Assembly: GCA_958299035.1 (NCBI GenBank)
Contig: CATQJL010000223.1
Location: forward strand, 2,102,359-2,166,358
Reading direction: 5' to 3'
DNA: 64,000 nt
From: Cylicocyclus nassatus
Lineage: Eukaryota; Nematoda; Chromadorea; Rhabditida; Strongylidae
The number at the start of each line of letters is the position of its first letter. Position 1 is the stretch's first letter. Positions 33,669 to 47,901 of the stretch are shown here, in pieces. Made by a program: the position numbers and the translations under genes. The notes under the pieces were generated by a model, which ran no database searches, was not told the origin of the DNA, and worked only from the letters and a program-made list of their open reading frames with translations.

Positions 33669-36600
33669 ATGTTTGGGTTAATTGCTACGCTTTCGTTTGT
33701 TGTGGTCGGAGCTCAGTCCCAAGACTCCTTTTCCCATGACTTCGCTCTCAAGAGAATGCTCCCTCTGGCTGCTGCAGCTTATTCAGACAATCCGGGTGAA
33801 TGCGTCGGTCGCCTTGATGGAAATGTGAGGCATGATTTTTCTTATGACAAAATTAGGGGATAACGCAAGTATGCACATATTAGGCTGGCCGAAAGTTCTT
33901 CCCCCATTTTCAAAAATTCATAACTTCCGATTTTTTCAACCAATTTGGCTGCGTTTATTTTTGTATAAAAAAGTAACTCATGCTCTTCATAATGACATTT
34001 TAGCTGCTTGCTAAAGATCATCTGTTGCATAGATAGGAGCGATAGAAATAAATTAGTCAAAACTTGAATTTTCTGTGTAGGCTCATAAAAAATCGGAAAC
34101 TTGCAAGAAAGATCGGAGCAGTCAGTAGTGTAGGCCATTTTACCAGCTCTTTCTAATGGTGCAAAGTTTGCATTGATTGAGCGTCTCTATGAAAAGTTAT
34201 GATTTTCGAGCAAGCAATACAAAAGGGCGAATTTGATTATTTTGGCATTTTTCAGGGAAATCATAACTTTTGATAGAAACGCTCAATCAATGCAAACTTT
34301 GCACCATTAAAAAAAGCTGGTAAAAGAACCTGCAATACTGACTGCTCCAATTTTTCTTGCAAGTTTCCGATTTTCTATGACCCTACACAGAAAATTCAAA
34401 TTTTGACTGATTTTCCTCTATCGCTCCTATCTATGCAACAGATGACCATTAGCAAGCAACTAAAATGTCATTATGAAGAGCATGAGTTACTCTTTCATAC
34501 AAAAATAGATGCAGCCAAATTGGTTGAAAAAATCAGAAGTTATGAATTTTTGAAAGTGGGGGGAAAGAACTTTCGGTTCAACCTAATATTTGCGTTTGTC
34601 ACTTCAGATAGGAGTACTTTTCCTTTCGAAAAATGTTGTGTATCTTTGACTTATCTTTGCCTTTCCTTGAAAGTAAGCATGTTTTTAGCTCTTAAAGATT
34701 GTCCCCATTTCATTTTAGAGACACAAGAAAATATGCGTAACGTATCCATAGCTGCGTAGACACATTTGGATATCATTCACATGAGTGCCATCAAAAATGG
34801 AACATGGCAGATGAGCGAAAGTGAAAATAACTCAAGAATGACTGCTAACATAGTCATGGCTAAACTAGGTTGTTCCCAAAGTTCTGCCTAATGTGCGGAT
34901 TCTCCGATTTAAAATGCTATAACTTTTCCCAGTCAATATTTTTGATCAAATTAAATTTTGTTGGGTTAACCGAGTTTATGGCTATCATAAATATAATTTG
35001 CTATGTGAAAAAGGCAATTGAGAAAGAAGAGAAAATTTGAAGGATTCCGCATGGTTTCCTCGAAAAGTCAATTTTGATGAGCTAATGTTACTGCCTGTAA
35101 GGATAGGCAGCATATTCGGTTGACATCATTGATAACCTACATTTGAGAAGTCTTTTTATGCCTAAAGAGAATCCATGTTGTCTTTGTTGCAGAGAAATTT
35201 TTTATGAGCAAATCAAAAAAGGCCATTATTTGAGCCCTCCTTCGCGCGAGCAAGTATGCCGGCTTCCGGATATCTGGCCTTTCCTTGTTGTCACGAACGA
35301 AAAAAGCTGATTGACTTATGGTCACTGCTTGCTCTCGCTTCACTTTAACATATGCGATATCGGATACATCAGCCTTTATACATAGGTTGTTGTCGCTTTA
35401 GAATAAGTGAGTTACCTTCGAATTTTGAAAATATTTGAAAAGTAAGACATTTTTATGTAGGCGTAGAAGTGTGCATATGCTAGCCCACTGCACCCTAACT
35501 CAATGGAGAATTGATAATAATTTTGAACACTGCGGAAATCCATTTTATAGAAACTTTTTCTTGAGCATGACTGCATTTTGTCGACTCAACTTCGAGGCTT
35601 GAGACTCCATCACTGAGAAGTTGTTTCATCGAGATTTAGAAAAGGAAAGAGCAGGAAAATTGCTTAGATGATGTTAATAATACTGCAACAATTGCAAAAC
35701 GCTAAGAGTATAGCTGCGTTGAAACAATGCAACTGAAAGTCGGACAGAACTTTCGGAACAACCTAATATAGCATGATTGTACGCATTTATATAGACACTA
35801 TTGTAAAATTTGAAGCATCTTCGAACTCTAACTTTTACAATGATAGTCCGCAGTTTTTACTCAAGCTGCTACGAGATGTAAATTCGCCATGCATCTTAGG
35901 GATTCCTTGGGGATGAGGAATGTAGTTGCTAGTATGAAAAAAATAGAATTTTTTTCCTCAACAGATATGATTTGCAAGCAAATATTGTTCAGGTCGTGAA
36001 ATTTTACAAAACGGATTGCAGCGGCCCCTTAGGCCGCTTCGCTATTGGAAAGGCCTACTGTTCGGCATATACGGCTCTGCTCAACAAAGAGAAAGCAATA
36101 GTGCTGAGTTTCAGGTTACCCTGACATTTTCATAACATGTTCAATAACAATCCTTAAACGAATAACAAATACAACTTTATAGACGTAGTTTTTTGTGTCT
36201 AACGTCTGTTAGGCGCTGACTAGGGCCCGGCGGAAATCTTGGAGGCAGGCTGGAAATTATATTTTGTTTTCACCAAGCAATTTGGATACAAGATTTAAAT
36301 AACCAGTTGCTTGTTTAGTGCAGTATGCGGGTTCACAAAAGTTTCTGATGTTGCTATCATGAACAATTCGCAGGCAAAAAATCTATCCTTGGACAGCAAA
36401 GATGATTTTCCTTGCTTTTTTAAGAGAAGAACTCGATCTATAATAGATACCACGTTCCGATCTACCTCTGTTTACAAGTGCGCCTCAACAACGGAAATAA
36501 GCTAAAATTCGTTTCAGTTTTTGTATTCTGGAGAACATATATTTTGTGTATGCGCTATGTGTCGAGAGAGAATTTGTAAAATTAAAATAGGAGAGGATAA

Positions 36601-38900
36601 CTTTGTTCTCAAAAAGGGATGGTGCAGGGCACTAGTCTTGACATACCGCTTACTTGATTCGAAATACCTCTGATCTCTATCTCCTAAACACATAACGACG
36701 ATAGCATCTGACATCAAATCCATTTGAAAAATATGATTATTTTTTCATTTTTTACAGGGGAACAGATAGTAGATTGCAGCTTGTCAAGGAGTTTTTCCAT
36801 CCCCTCTTAGATGTAAGTCAAGCGTATCACAAAATGCTTGTATGAGCGAAAAAAGTTTTTTTTAGAAGAAATGGTTTGGTGATTCGTCGGTGAACACCTA
36901 CTTCCTTAATGCTTTCCACAGCCTGTTTACCACGAGAACAAATGATTTAGACAGAAGTATGTTTGAAGATGTTCGAGATCTGATTCGTACACACTCGGGA
37001 TATGACATTTGGGTACGCGCTTTAAGGAGAAAACTTTCCTTATTATGTGAGTTCAGATAACTGGGCACTCACTGGGAGGTGCATTGGCATCTTTGGTGGC
37101 ATCTTATTTGGTGGAGTCAGGAAATGCAGAAATGTCAAGAATAAAGTTAATGACGTTTGGCCAGCCCAGGACAGGCGACCAAAAATTTGCTGAAAGTGTC
37201 AATAAGATGGTATGACAACACGGTATACGATTACAAGCGAATTGTATGTCAAAAAATTTTGAAGCTTAAGCAGCATTTGTCCCCGCACATTATTCTATCC
37301 GCGGTCATTTGGAAATGAGGAGAAGGAAACAATTTTATAAGATTTAGCGCTTACGAACATTCTATTTAACACATGTAAAGAAAGAAGAGTAAGGAAGGGA
37401 TTTGGGAAATAGCCTCACACGTTTTGAAATTCGAAAGTCTTTACAGTCTTTTTAATTTATTTCTTTTACTATGCAAAGCAAAAAAGCGAAACTATGCATG
37501 CTTAGACTTTCTTAGTATAGAGTCTTGAAACAAGCTCTAATTTGGGAGCTAATACTGTAACTGATTTTTACCCTTTGCAGAACTATGCATTCCGCGTCAT
37601 CCATGACAATGATTTGGTACCTCAAGTCCCACCCAAAAAGTTCGGATACACCCACCATAAAAAGGAGGTGAGCATTGTAACACATTCCATTACGGTGCAC
37701 TCTGTTTGTGAGAGTTTTCGGCCAATAATCTTGTTGGTGTCTGAAGACGAAACAAGTGGACTAAAAATGTCAAATTGAGTTACACAAAAAATTACTCGAG
37801 GAATTCTTGCGATTGGCGTGCCAATACGTACCAGATCAGCGACACAAATGAAGGTGCACAGTCGCAATTGCATTATTTTTTTCACCCGCCTGATAACACA
37901 ATAAGCGATGCCTTAGTCACCAGTTTTGATCTTCAGCTCATCTTATCAAAAACACCAAGAGGGCTGAGAATAAACACAAAACAAATTAGCGATAAACTTG
38001 TTTTTTGCAGTTGTGTGTAGCGCATTAGTTGAGGGAGATACTAAGAGCAAAGGGATCCCCAACTCGTTGTTACTTATAGACATGTAACTTTCAAAAAACT
38101 CTTTTGTTTTCAAGAAAGTTCCTTTTGTTTGACCACACGGTAAGCTGCAATTTTTCTTCGTTCGCATGTATAGTTTAGGAAAGCACATCTGAATAAGGTG
38201 TGGTAATTTAGTTTGCTGCAAGACACGTAGAATATAAACGCGAAGAAAGTGTAGTGAATGTGCGATCGCAATCGAATCGTTCCTGGAGTGACCTATTATC
38301 TACTTCTGTATTGTTGGAACTTATATGGTGAAAGGAGACAAGGGATTTGACCACACAATCTAAAAATATTCTTACATCCCGCCACGCGCACCTTTAGAAG
38401 CAAATCTGCTTGCACGTGACAGGATATAAATGCAAATAAACAAATTTGCCTAAAAACAAAGCGCATTTGAAATGAAATAAATATGTTTGCTGTTAAAAAA
38501 GTTCCTTTTTTCGCTTAGGTTTGCCGCTCTTTGTTATGTTTTAGCCGCTCCTCGATAACTGAGCTATTAAATAGGAAGGTTTTCTAAAAAGCTGTTTTCA
38601 CAGTGACTTCTACCACAACTACTGCTTACAAACTTATTCAGGTTTACTATGGGCAAACCATGGAAAACGGGATCTTCAAAGTGTGCAATAAAGGTACAAA
38701 ATTATGATTTTTGTTTATCGAAAACAACAACACATCTTCCGATTACAGATGAATGCGGCGGTCAATTTATGCCAGACGCTGAAATTTTAGGAGACCAGAG
38801 AGTCCATAGGTGCTATTATGGAAAGCTCCTCAGCGAATGGGCAAAGGACGGATGTGACGAGACTAAAACATATAAAAAAGATTGCGATTTAAAACCGTAA
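33669..38900 (+). CDS. Secreted class 3 lipase, unit 2 copy
   Basis: Exons 33669-33824, 35993-36114, 36758-36812, 36866-37012, 37057-37209, 37581-37667, 38642-38693 and 38749-38900. All borders, the signal peptide and the Ser-Asp-His triad are kept. The one replacement I see is Phe271 to Leu, six residues before the catalytic His. The gene looks functional. Confidence 0.9.
33878..34588. mobile_element. Mariner-like fold-back 'D', unit 2 copy
   Basis: Orthologous insertion with the same ends and length. Confidence 0.85.
34864..35768. mobile_element. Mariner-like element 'E', unit 2 copy
   Basis: Orthologous insertion with both ends preserved. Confidence 0.7.
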
Positions 38901-40235
38901 TTGCAAGTGATACATACCTTTGAAAAGAATACACATCCTTGCATCTATTTGTTCTACACTCTTCAGCATTTTAATTAACTTTAGATATATCATCAGAAAA
39001 CGAGACTGTAGCTCGGCCTCGTCCAACATTGAGAGGACAACAGCATAAAATAAGAATGACAACCAAATCGCTCTGCATCCCTGATAACAAGCAAATAACC
39101 GAGGCAAGCTTGGTGTCCATTGTGCGTCAGGCATACACGTGCATTTCCAATTAAGTAGCCTCCTTTTGCTGCCAGTCTGCTTTCGCATTTCCATCATGAA
39201 GTCTACTATCATTCGGGTAGATTTTTCGCTCGATATAGTGCTTGCACAGCAAGAGAAACGAGGTAGAATTTGCGCATGAACAAATAGCCAGCCAGTAATG
39301 CCGGCATTTAGCGGGCGCAAATGACCTGCGTCACAGGGATAGCTACTTGTTTAGGCGCAGGCTTTACTCAATTTACCTGCAGTGCAAGCACACTATGGCC
39401 CGTAGTAAAGCTCGGTCACGGGAGACGATCTCCCCTGAGGCCCTCATATAAGGCTTTGTTGGGTGAGATGAAGACTGCCCACTTTCCGTGGTGTAAATAT
39501 GCAAGGTCACCCTACAGGTGAGCTTCAGACGAAGCCCGGGGGAGATCAGCTCCCGACCGGAGTCATCAGAGATGAACCGGGCGACGACATAAGGTAAATA
39601 CTGTGCTAAAGAGGAAAGCACAGAGAAAATCCCGTAAGTTGCTCCCGAGTAACATAGGAAAAATCGCAGATGACGTTCTTTTGCGGTGCAAAACTCCCAA
39701 AATTGCACAGTTTCCGGCGCCTAAGTGAGTGAGGATCGATCAACAGCTGATTGCGCGACGAAATCGGAAAAAAGTTTTTTTTTTCATTTTCTTGCAATTG
39801 TTGCTTGTTTTTTTCAAAGAAGCGCTTCAAATAACAAGAATGTGAATTTACATTTCTATTTATTTTTGCTAAGTGTATTTTTTCCTCGTATGTATGCCAA
39901 ATAGTGTGTATTTGTTTTATCTTGTTGTTTGCTAGGTGAAATCTCTGATAGCGGCTATCATCGATTTTTCGATAGCAGCCGCTATCAAAGGTCGCCGAGC
40001 CAAGCAGCAAAAATGGTGCCGCTAGCCGCACTGCCCCGCCGCTTGCACATTAGTCTTATCCATTTGAATAATAATGCACAAATGGCAGAAACGTTCCACC
40101 TTTGAAAACGCGAATGTCCAGTAAGTGATCTGCTCCAAATCAATCGCTCCCCTGGCAATGTGCCGAGGCGCGATGAGATCAGCTCCGATCCGTTTTAAGA
40201 GAGATGCCCTGATGGGGGTTTACTACGGGCCTATA
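38901..40235. other. Region downstream of the lipase, unit 2
   Basis: As 15446-16779, with one extra T in the homopolymer near 39776. Nothing further seen. Confidence 0.35.
39947..39986. repeat. 40-bp hairpin, unit 2 copy
   Basis: Sequence identical to 16491-16530. Confidence 0.7.
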
Positions 40236-40652
40236 TTAAAGGCAGTGGCTCGGCAAACCTCGGTCTGTGGTTCTCTCGCTTACCTGGGGTGACTCGACGC
40301 GCTGAATCCGAAATTTACCCTGAAGAGCGCAAAAATGGCAAAAACCGGCATTTCTCAAGGCTCTTCATTTTGAATCTGGACGAGCGGAACGCTCCTGCCA
40401 CGGTTAAAGACGTCGAGTCGTTGAGCGACCCTCATGTTCATGGCATTGCGGCATGCCGCCTCTGACGATGTGAGAGATATCGCAATCGTCCGAACGCGTG
40501 TAAGAATGGCTTGCGTGCACGGGTTTAGGACCAATTTTTAGGCAGAGCTAGCATGCTGTGCGCTCGGACCTGCACCGTTCTCATGTTGAGGGTGCAAGCA
40601 ACTTTTTATAAAAATTTCGAGATGTTTGGTTTTGCCGAGCCACTGCCTTTGA
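40236..40652. mobile_element. TTAA MITE 'B', unit 2 copy
   Basis: Orthologous insertion with both ends matching unit 1. Confidence 0.75.
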
Positions 40653-42918
40653 ACAGAAAATCTACTCGACTTACTTGTGTACAGCACTCCCGCAATTGGA
40701 GTGTTAGATTCACATTCTTGGTACATACCCTTTGCTTCAACCAAATTTGCGGCTGGAAGGCGGGGCTTCGTGACCTAGTCAAAGCTGGGAAATGATCAGA
40801 GTGAGCGCGCGCGAGAGAGACGCAGACTGCGTCGAGGGCGCGGGCGTCCTTGATTAGGTCAGAAAGCCTCACCCTGCCTATCCAGTTGAATCAGAGGTTA
40901 CTGTTATTGCTATATTGAACGCAGTGCGAAGTTTTTCAAAGATTCAGGATTTAAGAGTCCATACTACGATAATAACAGCAAAAAACTTTGTTATTGCTTT
41001 CAGCAAGCATAAAGAAAATGAGAAGAGAACAGGAACGTAAAACAGCGGCAAAGACATCGCGAGGACTGATCTGTCCGCATCATATGAGCATTCGACGTAA
41101 TTTACTTGAACCTATTTTTGCCAAAGTCTCCACGCACAACTCAAGATACAACTAACGAACATGTGTTAACAGTGCAACAACTTAATGTCGGTAGACCGGT
41201 GACCGGCGGCTTCCCTTCCCCTCTTTTTACCTGACATATATATAATAAAGATTCTGTCGTAAATGTTATGTTCATATGAAGTAAGACAATCAGGGTGAAG
41301 GACTCAAGTCAAGAGAGTGCATTTCTTGGACTTGACAATAGTCTAAAGCTGCAAAACCTCGGAAGTTTACTGATTTTTAACTATTTGTAAGACCACTTAC
41401 CGTCCTAAACTGTGCGTGGAGACGATGTGTCTAGAAAACTGTTTAGTATGACATTTGCTTGATTATGAAAATTCCGATTGAAAAGAATCCATGTGGAGTT
41501 TGTCAAAGTTAATTATAATGGCACAAGGAAAGTGAACGTATGAAAGTATCCTATTTCAAATGCTGTTACCAATCTTCAAACACTGTTGACGCAAAGAAGA
41601 TAATAAAGTTCACTGGATGAAGGAATTTTTCAAATTGCAGGAAAAAGAATCAAAGTTTGAGCTCTACAGTTAGAGTCAGTAAACCCTTATAATGCTGCAT
41701 CCATAAATACATTTGCGCCCAGAAAGTCATACTACTTCTGGGGTTCTTAACAAATTACAGCACAACTTTATTGTATAAAATGAAGAGAATGTGGCCAAAT
41801 GACACCAAGCCATTACACGATTCTATCATTCTCATGGTTGGACGGTGAATAAGGACACAACGCGAACTCTTGGGTCCAATCTGGCAAGTTTGGCAACGTC
41901 TCGCTGGAGGATCCTAACCTCGAGAGATCGGGCTCTGCCTCGCGTTTACCCGCTCCATTCGAACGAAACTGAGTAATGATCAGAACTGGCCAATCCAAAC
42001 AATCTGCAATGCTAACTCTAAACATGTTTTCCGTATCTGCTAAACTCCTTTGTAGGCGAAGTTATGAGCAGTTTTGTTGTGAGAAAATCGCACCAAAAAT
42101 TGCGAGATTGAGCACATTACTGCCCCTTTAGCTCACCTTCAGTTATGAGCTATATGGAGTAGCTGCATGTTTTGCCCTAGCATTAAGGCGAACATGGTTC
42201 GTACCGCCAAATTGCACTTTGCACGCACAATTTCTTAGCGAAATAATGACCTTTACTGGTTTATAGCTTCTTCCACAAGAGTGCCTCCCTATAAGAAAAC
42301 AATTCCAAAGTCAGCGCTTCATGCTGCATCTAACGATAAGCTCAGTCAGATTGGCTACTTAAGCTTCTGTCCAATTCTTTGTTGAGCGCTCTTGACTGAC
42401 AGGAGCTTTTATGACGATCAACCGTTTTCAATCAGCACTCGGTGTTCGACAGACCGCTTAAGATCTATGCTAAATTTTTGGGGAAAAAGAGTTAGGAATG
42501 TGAAATGTGAAATAAAGCTTGGAAGCCCCGCCCGCTCAAGAAAGCGAACCTCGACTAAATATTACAGTCGATAGCCATCGTCATCTGCGCTATGAAAAGA
42601 AAAAGACTTTCAGTCAGAGTGGCCTCAAAATGAAACACTGATGATTGTCGGACCTCTCTTTAGGAAAAAATCTTGTTCGCTGTTCCAATCACATCATTAT
42701 CCCATCTGCGAGCTGGAAGGGCTCTCACCACTTATTGATGACTATTTGTTTTGATTGAGCATTCAGTGCTCATAACTCCTAATTCGCAGGTCCCTTGCAG
42801 AAAAAGAAGACGGATTTGAAATCAGCATCTGATGCCCATTACATGCTACGTCACAATTGGAGGGGCCACTTCAACTAAGGATCGTTTCCCGGAGAGGGGT
42901 TAACTGTAATTATGTCAG
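40653..42918. other. Gene-poor stretch, unit 2
   Basis: Counterpart of 17197-18726 joined directly to 19150-19882, because the 419-bp element is missing here. Same minus-strand frame at 42025-41813. Confidence 0.3.
42183..42186. other. Empty TTAA site for MITE 'C' in unit 2
   Basis: A single TTAA within flanks identical to those of the unit 1 insertion. No footprint is left, consistent with either a never-occupied site or a precise excision. Confidence 0.92.
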
Positions 42919-43154
42919 TGGAGGAGCTGAAAATGAAGATACTGACAATGATCGCTATTCCATAAGCGTAGGGGCATTTACGCAAGTACGTAAATTTGAA
43001 AAGAGGCATGCCTTTATTGTAAATTCTGTATCTTTAGGTACTAAATTCATCCCAAGCATCGTCACCCGACTTGGAAAGCAGATTCGAGCTTGCGTTTGAA
43101 GGCGCACCTTATACAAGTCTTCCATTATGTCTGCGATGCGAAATCCTTCACTAG
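42919..43154 (+). CDS. Candidate 3' end of an unknown gene, unit 2 copy
   Basis: Same two exons (42919-42985 and 43038-43154), borders and stop as in unit 1. Confidence 0.35.
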
Positions 43155-43260
43155 AAGGCATGATCTATGAGCACATAAAAAATCACATTTTATACAGTGG
43201 TGGACGCTACTCACTCTGAAAATCACGGCAACTTGCTTCTTTTTGATAAACCTGTCTGAG

Positions 43261-43461
43261 TTTTGCAATGTAGTGCGACGAGGGTTTTATGATGCGGCGT
43301 TCGCGCAATTGCCTCATGGCTTGCGCGCACCGGTGCAAAATGGGTGCGGACTACCGTATGCCAGCTCGGCGCGTGCCCCTTGAGGCGGCGAGCTTTGGCG
43401 GCGAGGGCCTTGTAGTACAACGCCACGCCGCCTACATTTCGGGCAGGGACGGGTGCACTAG
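43261..43461. other. GC-rich island, unit 2 copy
   Basis: Same island with single-base changes, for example C to T near 43290. Confidence 0.5.
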
Positions 43462-45051
43462 TTTACTTTTCGTTGATGATCGATATATTGGGTTGGTTAT
43501 TAATTAATGCACGTTTTTCCTACATCTTTTTTCAAACGCTAGTTTTCAATCAAAAAACGTTTTTCTCCAAAACCATCTGGATTATCGAAAGCTCGTTTCT
43601 TCTACTTTCAAACATAGACTTTCGTTTTCGGAGATCTTTGTTCAGACCGAAGTTCCGTGCCTTTAAATGTGACGAACTCAAACTTGAAAATTTTTCCTTT
43701 CATTCGACTTGCCGTAATTCCAAGAAAAATGCTCAAATTTGTTTCAAAAAATATGTGATAATAATCGCGAGGATTTATGCTACAAAATGCACCAAAGCTA
43801 AATTTTTTAGAAATTCTGAGCCGAGAAGCTTTGACTCAAACTTAGCTAAACGCTGGGAACTCGGAGCTTTATAAAATGCTTACTTGAGAAGCAATTACAG
43901 AACTTTCACTTGGTTTTGGTAGAGTAGACCAAGGACTACTAATAGTAGGAAAACGGCAAAATTTTCTTGTTTTTGAAATAAGAAAAAATTGAAGGAATCC
44001 AAAAAATACAGATTTTTGCCTTCTCTAAAATGCAGGAGAAAATGGTAATTTTGCTTTCTTGGCAATATTTTTCCGCAGAAAAAATTAGGTAAAAGCCAAG
44101 TTCCACGCTACTACTGAACCGACCATCGGCTACTCAATGGGCAAAGTTTGCTCCAATTTAGTTCTTTTGAGAGTAAGTTATGCTCCTTTAAACTGGGACT
44201 TTCCGGAAAAAACTTTCGGTAAATTTTGAGCCGTAAAATCTTTCCCGTCATGAATGCAATCAAGCAAAAGTATACGTTGTATAGCTAAAAGTCTGCTGTC
44301 TACAATAGTTTTTGTTGCGTTCAGAAAGATTGTTTTGAAAAGAATTATCTTTATTAGAAGTGGAAGTTGAGAAAACCTGCATTAATTATGAACCAATCTG
44401 ACATTTCATCGTTTTCTTTGCACATTTTGAGCTACAAGACTCGAAGCTGGCGCAGAAGTTAGAGGTGGCATCGGAACAGAGAGATGTTTCACGGAAATAG
44501 AGCGTGGTGGTTTCTATTATAATGTACTGGCAAAGCCGAGCGGAGCCGGGTATGTCAGCTAGTTCCATATAAAAGTCATAGAAATCACTGAGCCCTCGCG
44601 ACATATGGAGTGCAGGGAGCTCTAATAAACTTTGCGAAATCACTGTTATCGATTGATAAACTTCAACCTTAGCAATTGATAGACACGCTTTCACACCACA
44701 AAACCCGATTCTTGATGTCACGAAGTCCTGGTCTATATTTATCACATTGCCTACATGATATTACTGCCTTGCTCTGTTTTTCTAGTGTTAGCTTGTGCCT
44801 AGAGTTTCCCTGTAGGAGGCGCTATATAACTGCGATGATGCACATTTTGAATTTTATCTGCGTGGAGAGTAGGGATGACGTCCTGGTATAGCCATTCTTC
44901 TATTCGTATTCGAGGGGACACCACATATAAATCGGAGAATGTAGGGGCTCCGTCTGTGGGAGCCCATCTATAATACTTCCCGGACTTGTTTTTTTTTAGT
45001 TCAGGCCTCGCAATTTCTCCTCTTTCTCCCTTCTCATTTTTTCCCTCTCTT
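43462..45051. other. Gene-poor stretch, unit 2
   Basis: Counterpart of 20426-22017 with small indels. No gene supported. Confidence 0.3.
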
Positions 45052-45868
45052 TATTAGGTTGGAAACTAAGTTTTGCAACTGGTCTCATAACTTCCCTCTT
45101 ACTCAACATGGCGCACTCAAATTTTGCCACTGCGTTGGTTACCACGTAAACTACAAGCGCAGCTGCTGCCTATCAAATTCTGACGTCGCAGTGAGGGTTA
45201 CAGGGTAGGTGCATGGTATGAAGGGGAAAAATACAAAGTTTGACGGACTTGGCTGAAACTTGGCACGGGGGTGTTATCCGACATGCTGATCACGAAAACG
45301 ATAGTGAAGTTGTGTGATAAGGGCTTTTTTGTAGGATTACTGTAGGTGTACGATATGGGGTCTCACCCTAAACAAGGAAAATGTCGTTGATTCAACAAAT
45401 GAATGTGATATTCGTGTTTGGCAGGTCAAATGACCTTACTATGCAAAGTCTCGGCGGATTTTGAGCTTCGGACTTCTTAGTCATTGACGGTCGTCCCCAG
45501 CAGCTCTTGCGTACATCGACTCGTTCGACTTTATGAGGACGCCAAATCTCGACATGTCATTATAGTTTGTTTCTTTCTTAATAGGCCAAAGGAGTCAACC
45601 TCCAGCATTAATATGTAGACGAATCCGGATTTCCGTGCATGGTCTAGGCTGCCAAAGGCTTCATTTTAGCTTTAAACCCCAAAAATTCTCAAATTTCACT
45701 AGTTTTCGAAAAACGCCTGAAACTCTTCTATTTCGTGTCAAAATCTAGACAACTTGTGCTCACTTGAAGCTCACATTGCCTTCTACATAATGCCAAAGTT
45801 TGAGTGCGTCATATCCAAAGAGAGTGGAGTTATGAGACGAGTTGCAAAACTTAGTTTCCAGCCTAATA
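45052..45868. mobile_element. Mariner-like element 'F', unit 2 copy
   Basis: Orthologous insertion with the same length and ends. Confidence 0.8.
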
Positions 45869-46393
45869 TTACTGCAGCACGTGTGATAGTTAACCGGCGG
45901 CCATCTGGACCGGGTGAGGGGCTAGAAACGGCTAAAAGGGGGTAAATAGTGTTAGGAAAACGCAATTTTTGCTTATTTTTCCTCCTTTTTCTTATTTTCG
46001 CTTATTTTCCTTAATTTTGATCGTGGTGTGAGGTAGAACACGGGCGGAGCTTGTTTGGAAGAGTTTTAGCTGTTCAAAAGCGCTGAAAGTGGGGTTATTT
46101 TTACTTTTTCGAATTTTTCGCTTAGTTTCTCGCTCATTCTCTAGAGCTGGGAGGAAAAGGGGGTGGAGCTTCATTTGAAGGCGTTTGGGTGAAGTAGGCG
46201 GGCTTTAGACGGTGGATCAAGAGTTTTGCGTGGGTTGATGGGGAGGTGGTGGCGCTCACAGTGGGAAAGTTGTGGCCGTTCAAAGAGAAGTGAGCGGGGC
46301 TTGCGGTTGAGTGGGCGGAGTTTGGGAGTTGGTGAAGTCTTGGGGATCAAAATCTTGGCTATGAGTGTCAAAAATTGGCGAAATCAAAGTTGA

Positions 46394-46738
46394 GGTTGCG
46401 AAATCTACAAATTCTCCAAATCTCCGAGTTTATCGATTTTCGAGATTTTGAACCCTCCAAAATGTCGGTTTTATCGATTTTTGACGATTTTCGGGATTTC
46501 ACAATCTCGAGGAATATCGATTTTTGCCGATTTTCGTGAATTTGAACCCTCCAAAATGTTTTTATCGATTTTTGATGATTTTCGGGATTTCGCAACTTCG
46601 AGAATACCAATTTTATCAATTTTGCCGATATTCGGGATTTTAAAACCCTTTAAAATGTCAGCTTTTATCGATTTTCTCGATTTTTGAGGTTTTGGTTTTT
46701 CATTTACCTCTAAAATATCGATTTTATCGCTTTTTAGC
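46394..46738. repeat. Minisatellite at unit 2/unit 3 junction
   Basis: Second complete junction copy, almost identical to 23360-23705. A few single-base differences exist, for example near 46407 in the left flank. Confidence 0.85.
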
Positions 46739-47063
46739 TGTTGACTCTAAGCTCCGCCCACTTCCAATGCCTGTCCCTGCTGTTGGCGTTCATCGTACCT
46801 TGCTCGATATCGCAAACGATCATGAACGAACTGGAGGTTTCCCACGATCTTGGGTGCGATAGGGCTGATTTTTTGTGTGGGGAACATGGTAAGGTTTTTT
46901 ACAATATGGTAGGGTTTCGTCGAACAAAGCAGCATCAAGCATTTCTGTGATGGCAGCGTATTTATAGACATTCTATTTAAAATCTCCACGCACAAATCGG
47001 GAACTAAAACATGCGCTTTTCTTAGAACATGTTCGAGTCCATGGAAAGCTCCAATCTCTTTTC

Positions 47064-47901
47064 AACCGATTCCGATTGTTAGTTGTAAGAGTTGATATCT
47101 GCAACCGTTAACGAAAATCTCACGCACCGTGTTCCTGATGTCGCACGACACTAAGAACAATTCTTCTTTATTTTGAAGGTAAAGTTTAGCGCGTTGTATG
47201 TCTTTGCCTCGGGCGCCTTGATTGATTGACCTTCTCACTTGCATCTTGAGGCCGATGAGTGAACGCATCTTACGCGAGCGTCTGTCGTAAGTTTGGATCG
47301 TCATCATTGTCATCATTCTCTCGTTCTTGGTAACCTACCTCGCCCGCTAGACCCTCTCCATTTGTCCTGTCAGCAGAGGTTCCCCCAAAATTAAAAGTTT
47401 TTGCTCTATCACTGTTTTCAATGGTTTGAGTAGTCACAAGAAATGGCTTGTTGGGGTCAAAGGCGACGATTTCGCCTTCCCCGAACGCTGCTTGGGAGTT
47501 CAAAAGCAAGCATCTATTGGATACATTAAGTTGGTCACCCTGCTTCCCTTGCTTTAAAAGTGCAAGGTCATCTTTGGTTAGCGAACAGCCCCATATGCCC
47601 TTTCCAACATCAGGAAAACTCTATATAACCTCTCGGCTAATTGGATGGGATCTCTTCAAACTTCATACGCATGCGAGTTACACGGTATTCTTTTGCGTTG
47701 GCTTTCCAATAAGGGTCAATTTGACTGCACTTCTGCTAGGCGCACATGCATGCAGAAATGCAAAGCGTCTTCGCGAACAATATCCTGAATTACGTAAGCC
47801 AACAATGCTAGATTGTAGTGATAAGAGAAAGTGTTTGGATTCTTCTATGTTCTCAACTGCAGCTGATTTTGGACGTTCAATTTGCTTCAGATTTTTTGAA
47901 C
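47064..47901 (-). CDS. Partial unknown multi-exon gene, unit 3 copy
   Basis: Third copy; exons fall at about 47901-47684 and 47620-47274. One private T to C change near 47707 lies in the first exon. The reading frames and splice borders are otherwise as in units 1 and 2. Confidence 0.5.

Larger units (their letters stand above)
23456..46488. repeat. Tandem array unit 2 (23033 bp)
   Basis: Complete second copy. Unit 1 positions map by +23455 up to about 16.3 kb, +23456 to 18.7 kb, then about +23037 to +23034 after the missing 419-bp element. Private changes include A to G at 40679, C to A at 38789 (Phe to Leu in the lipase) and C to T at 34749. Confidence 0.97.
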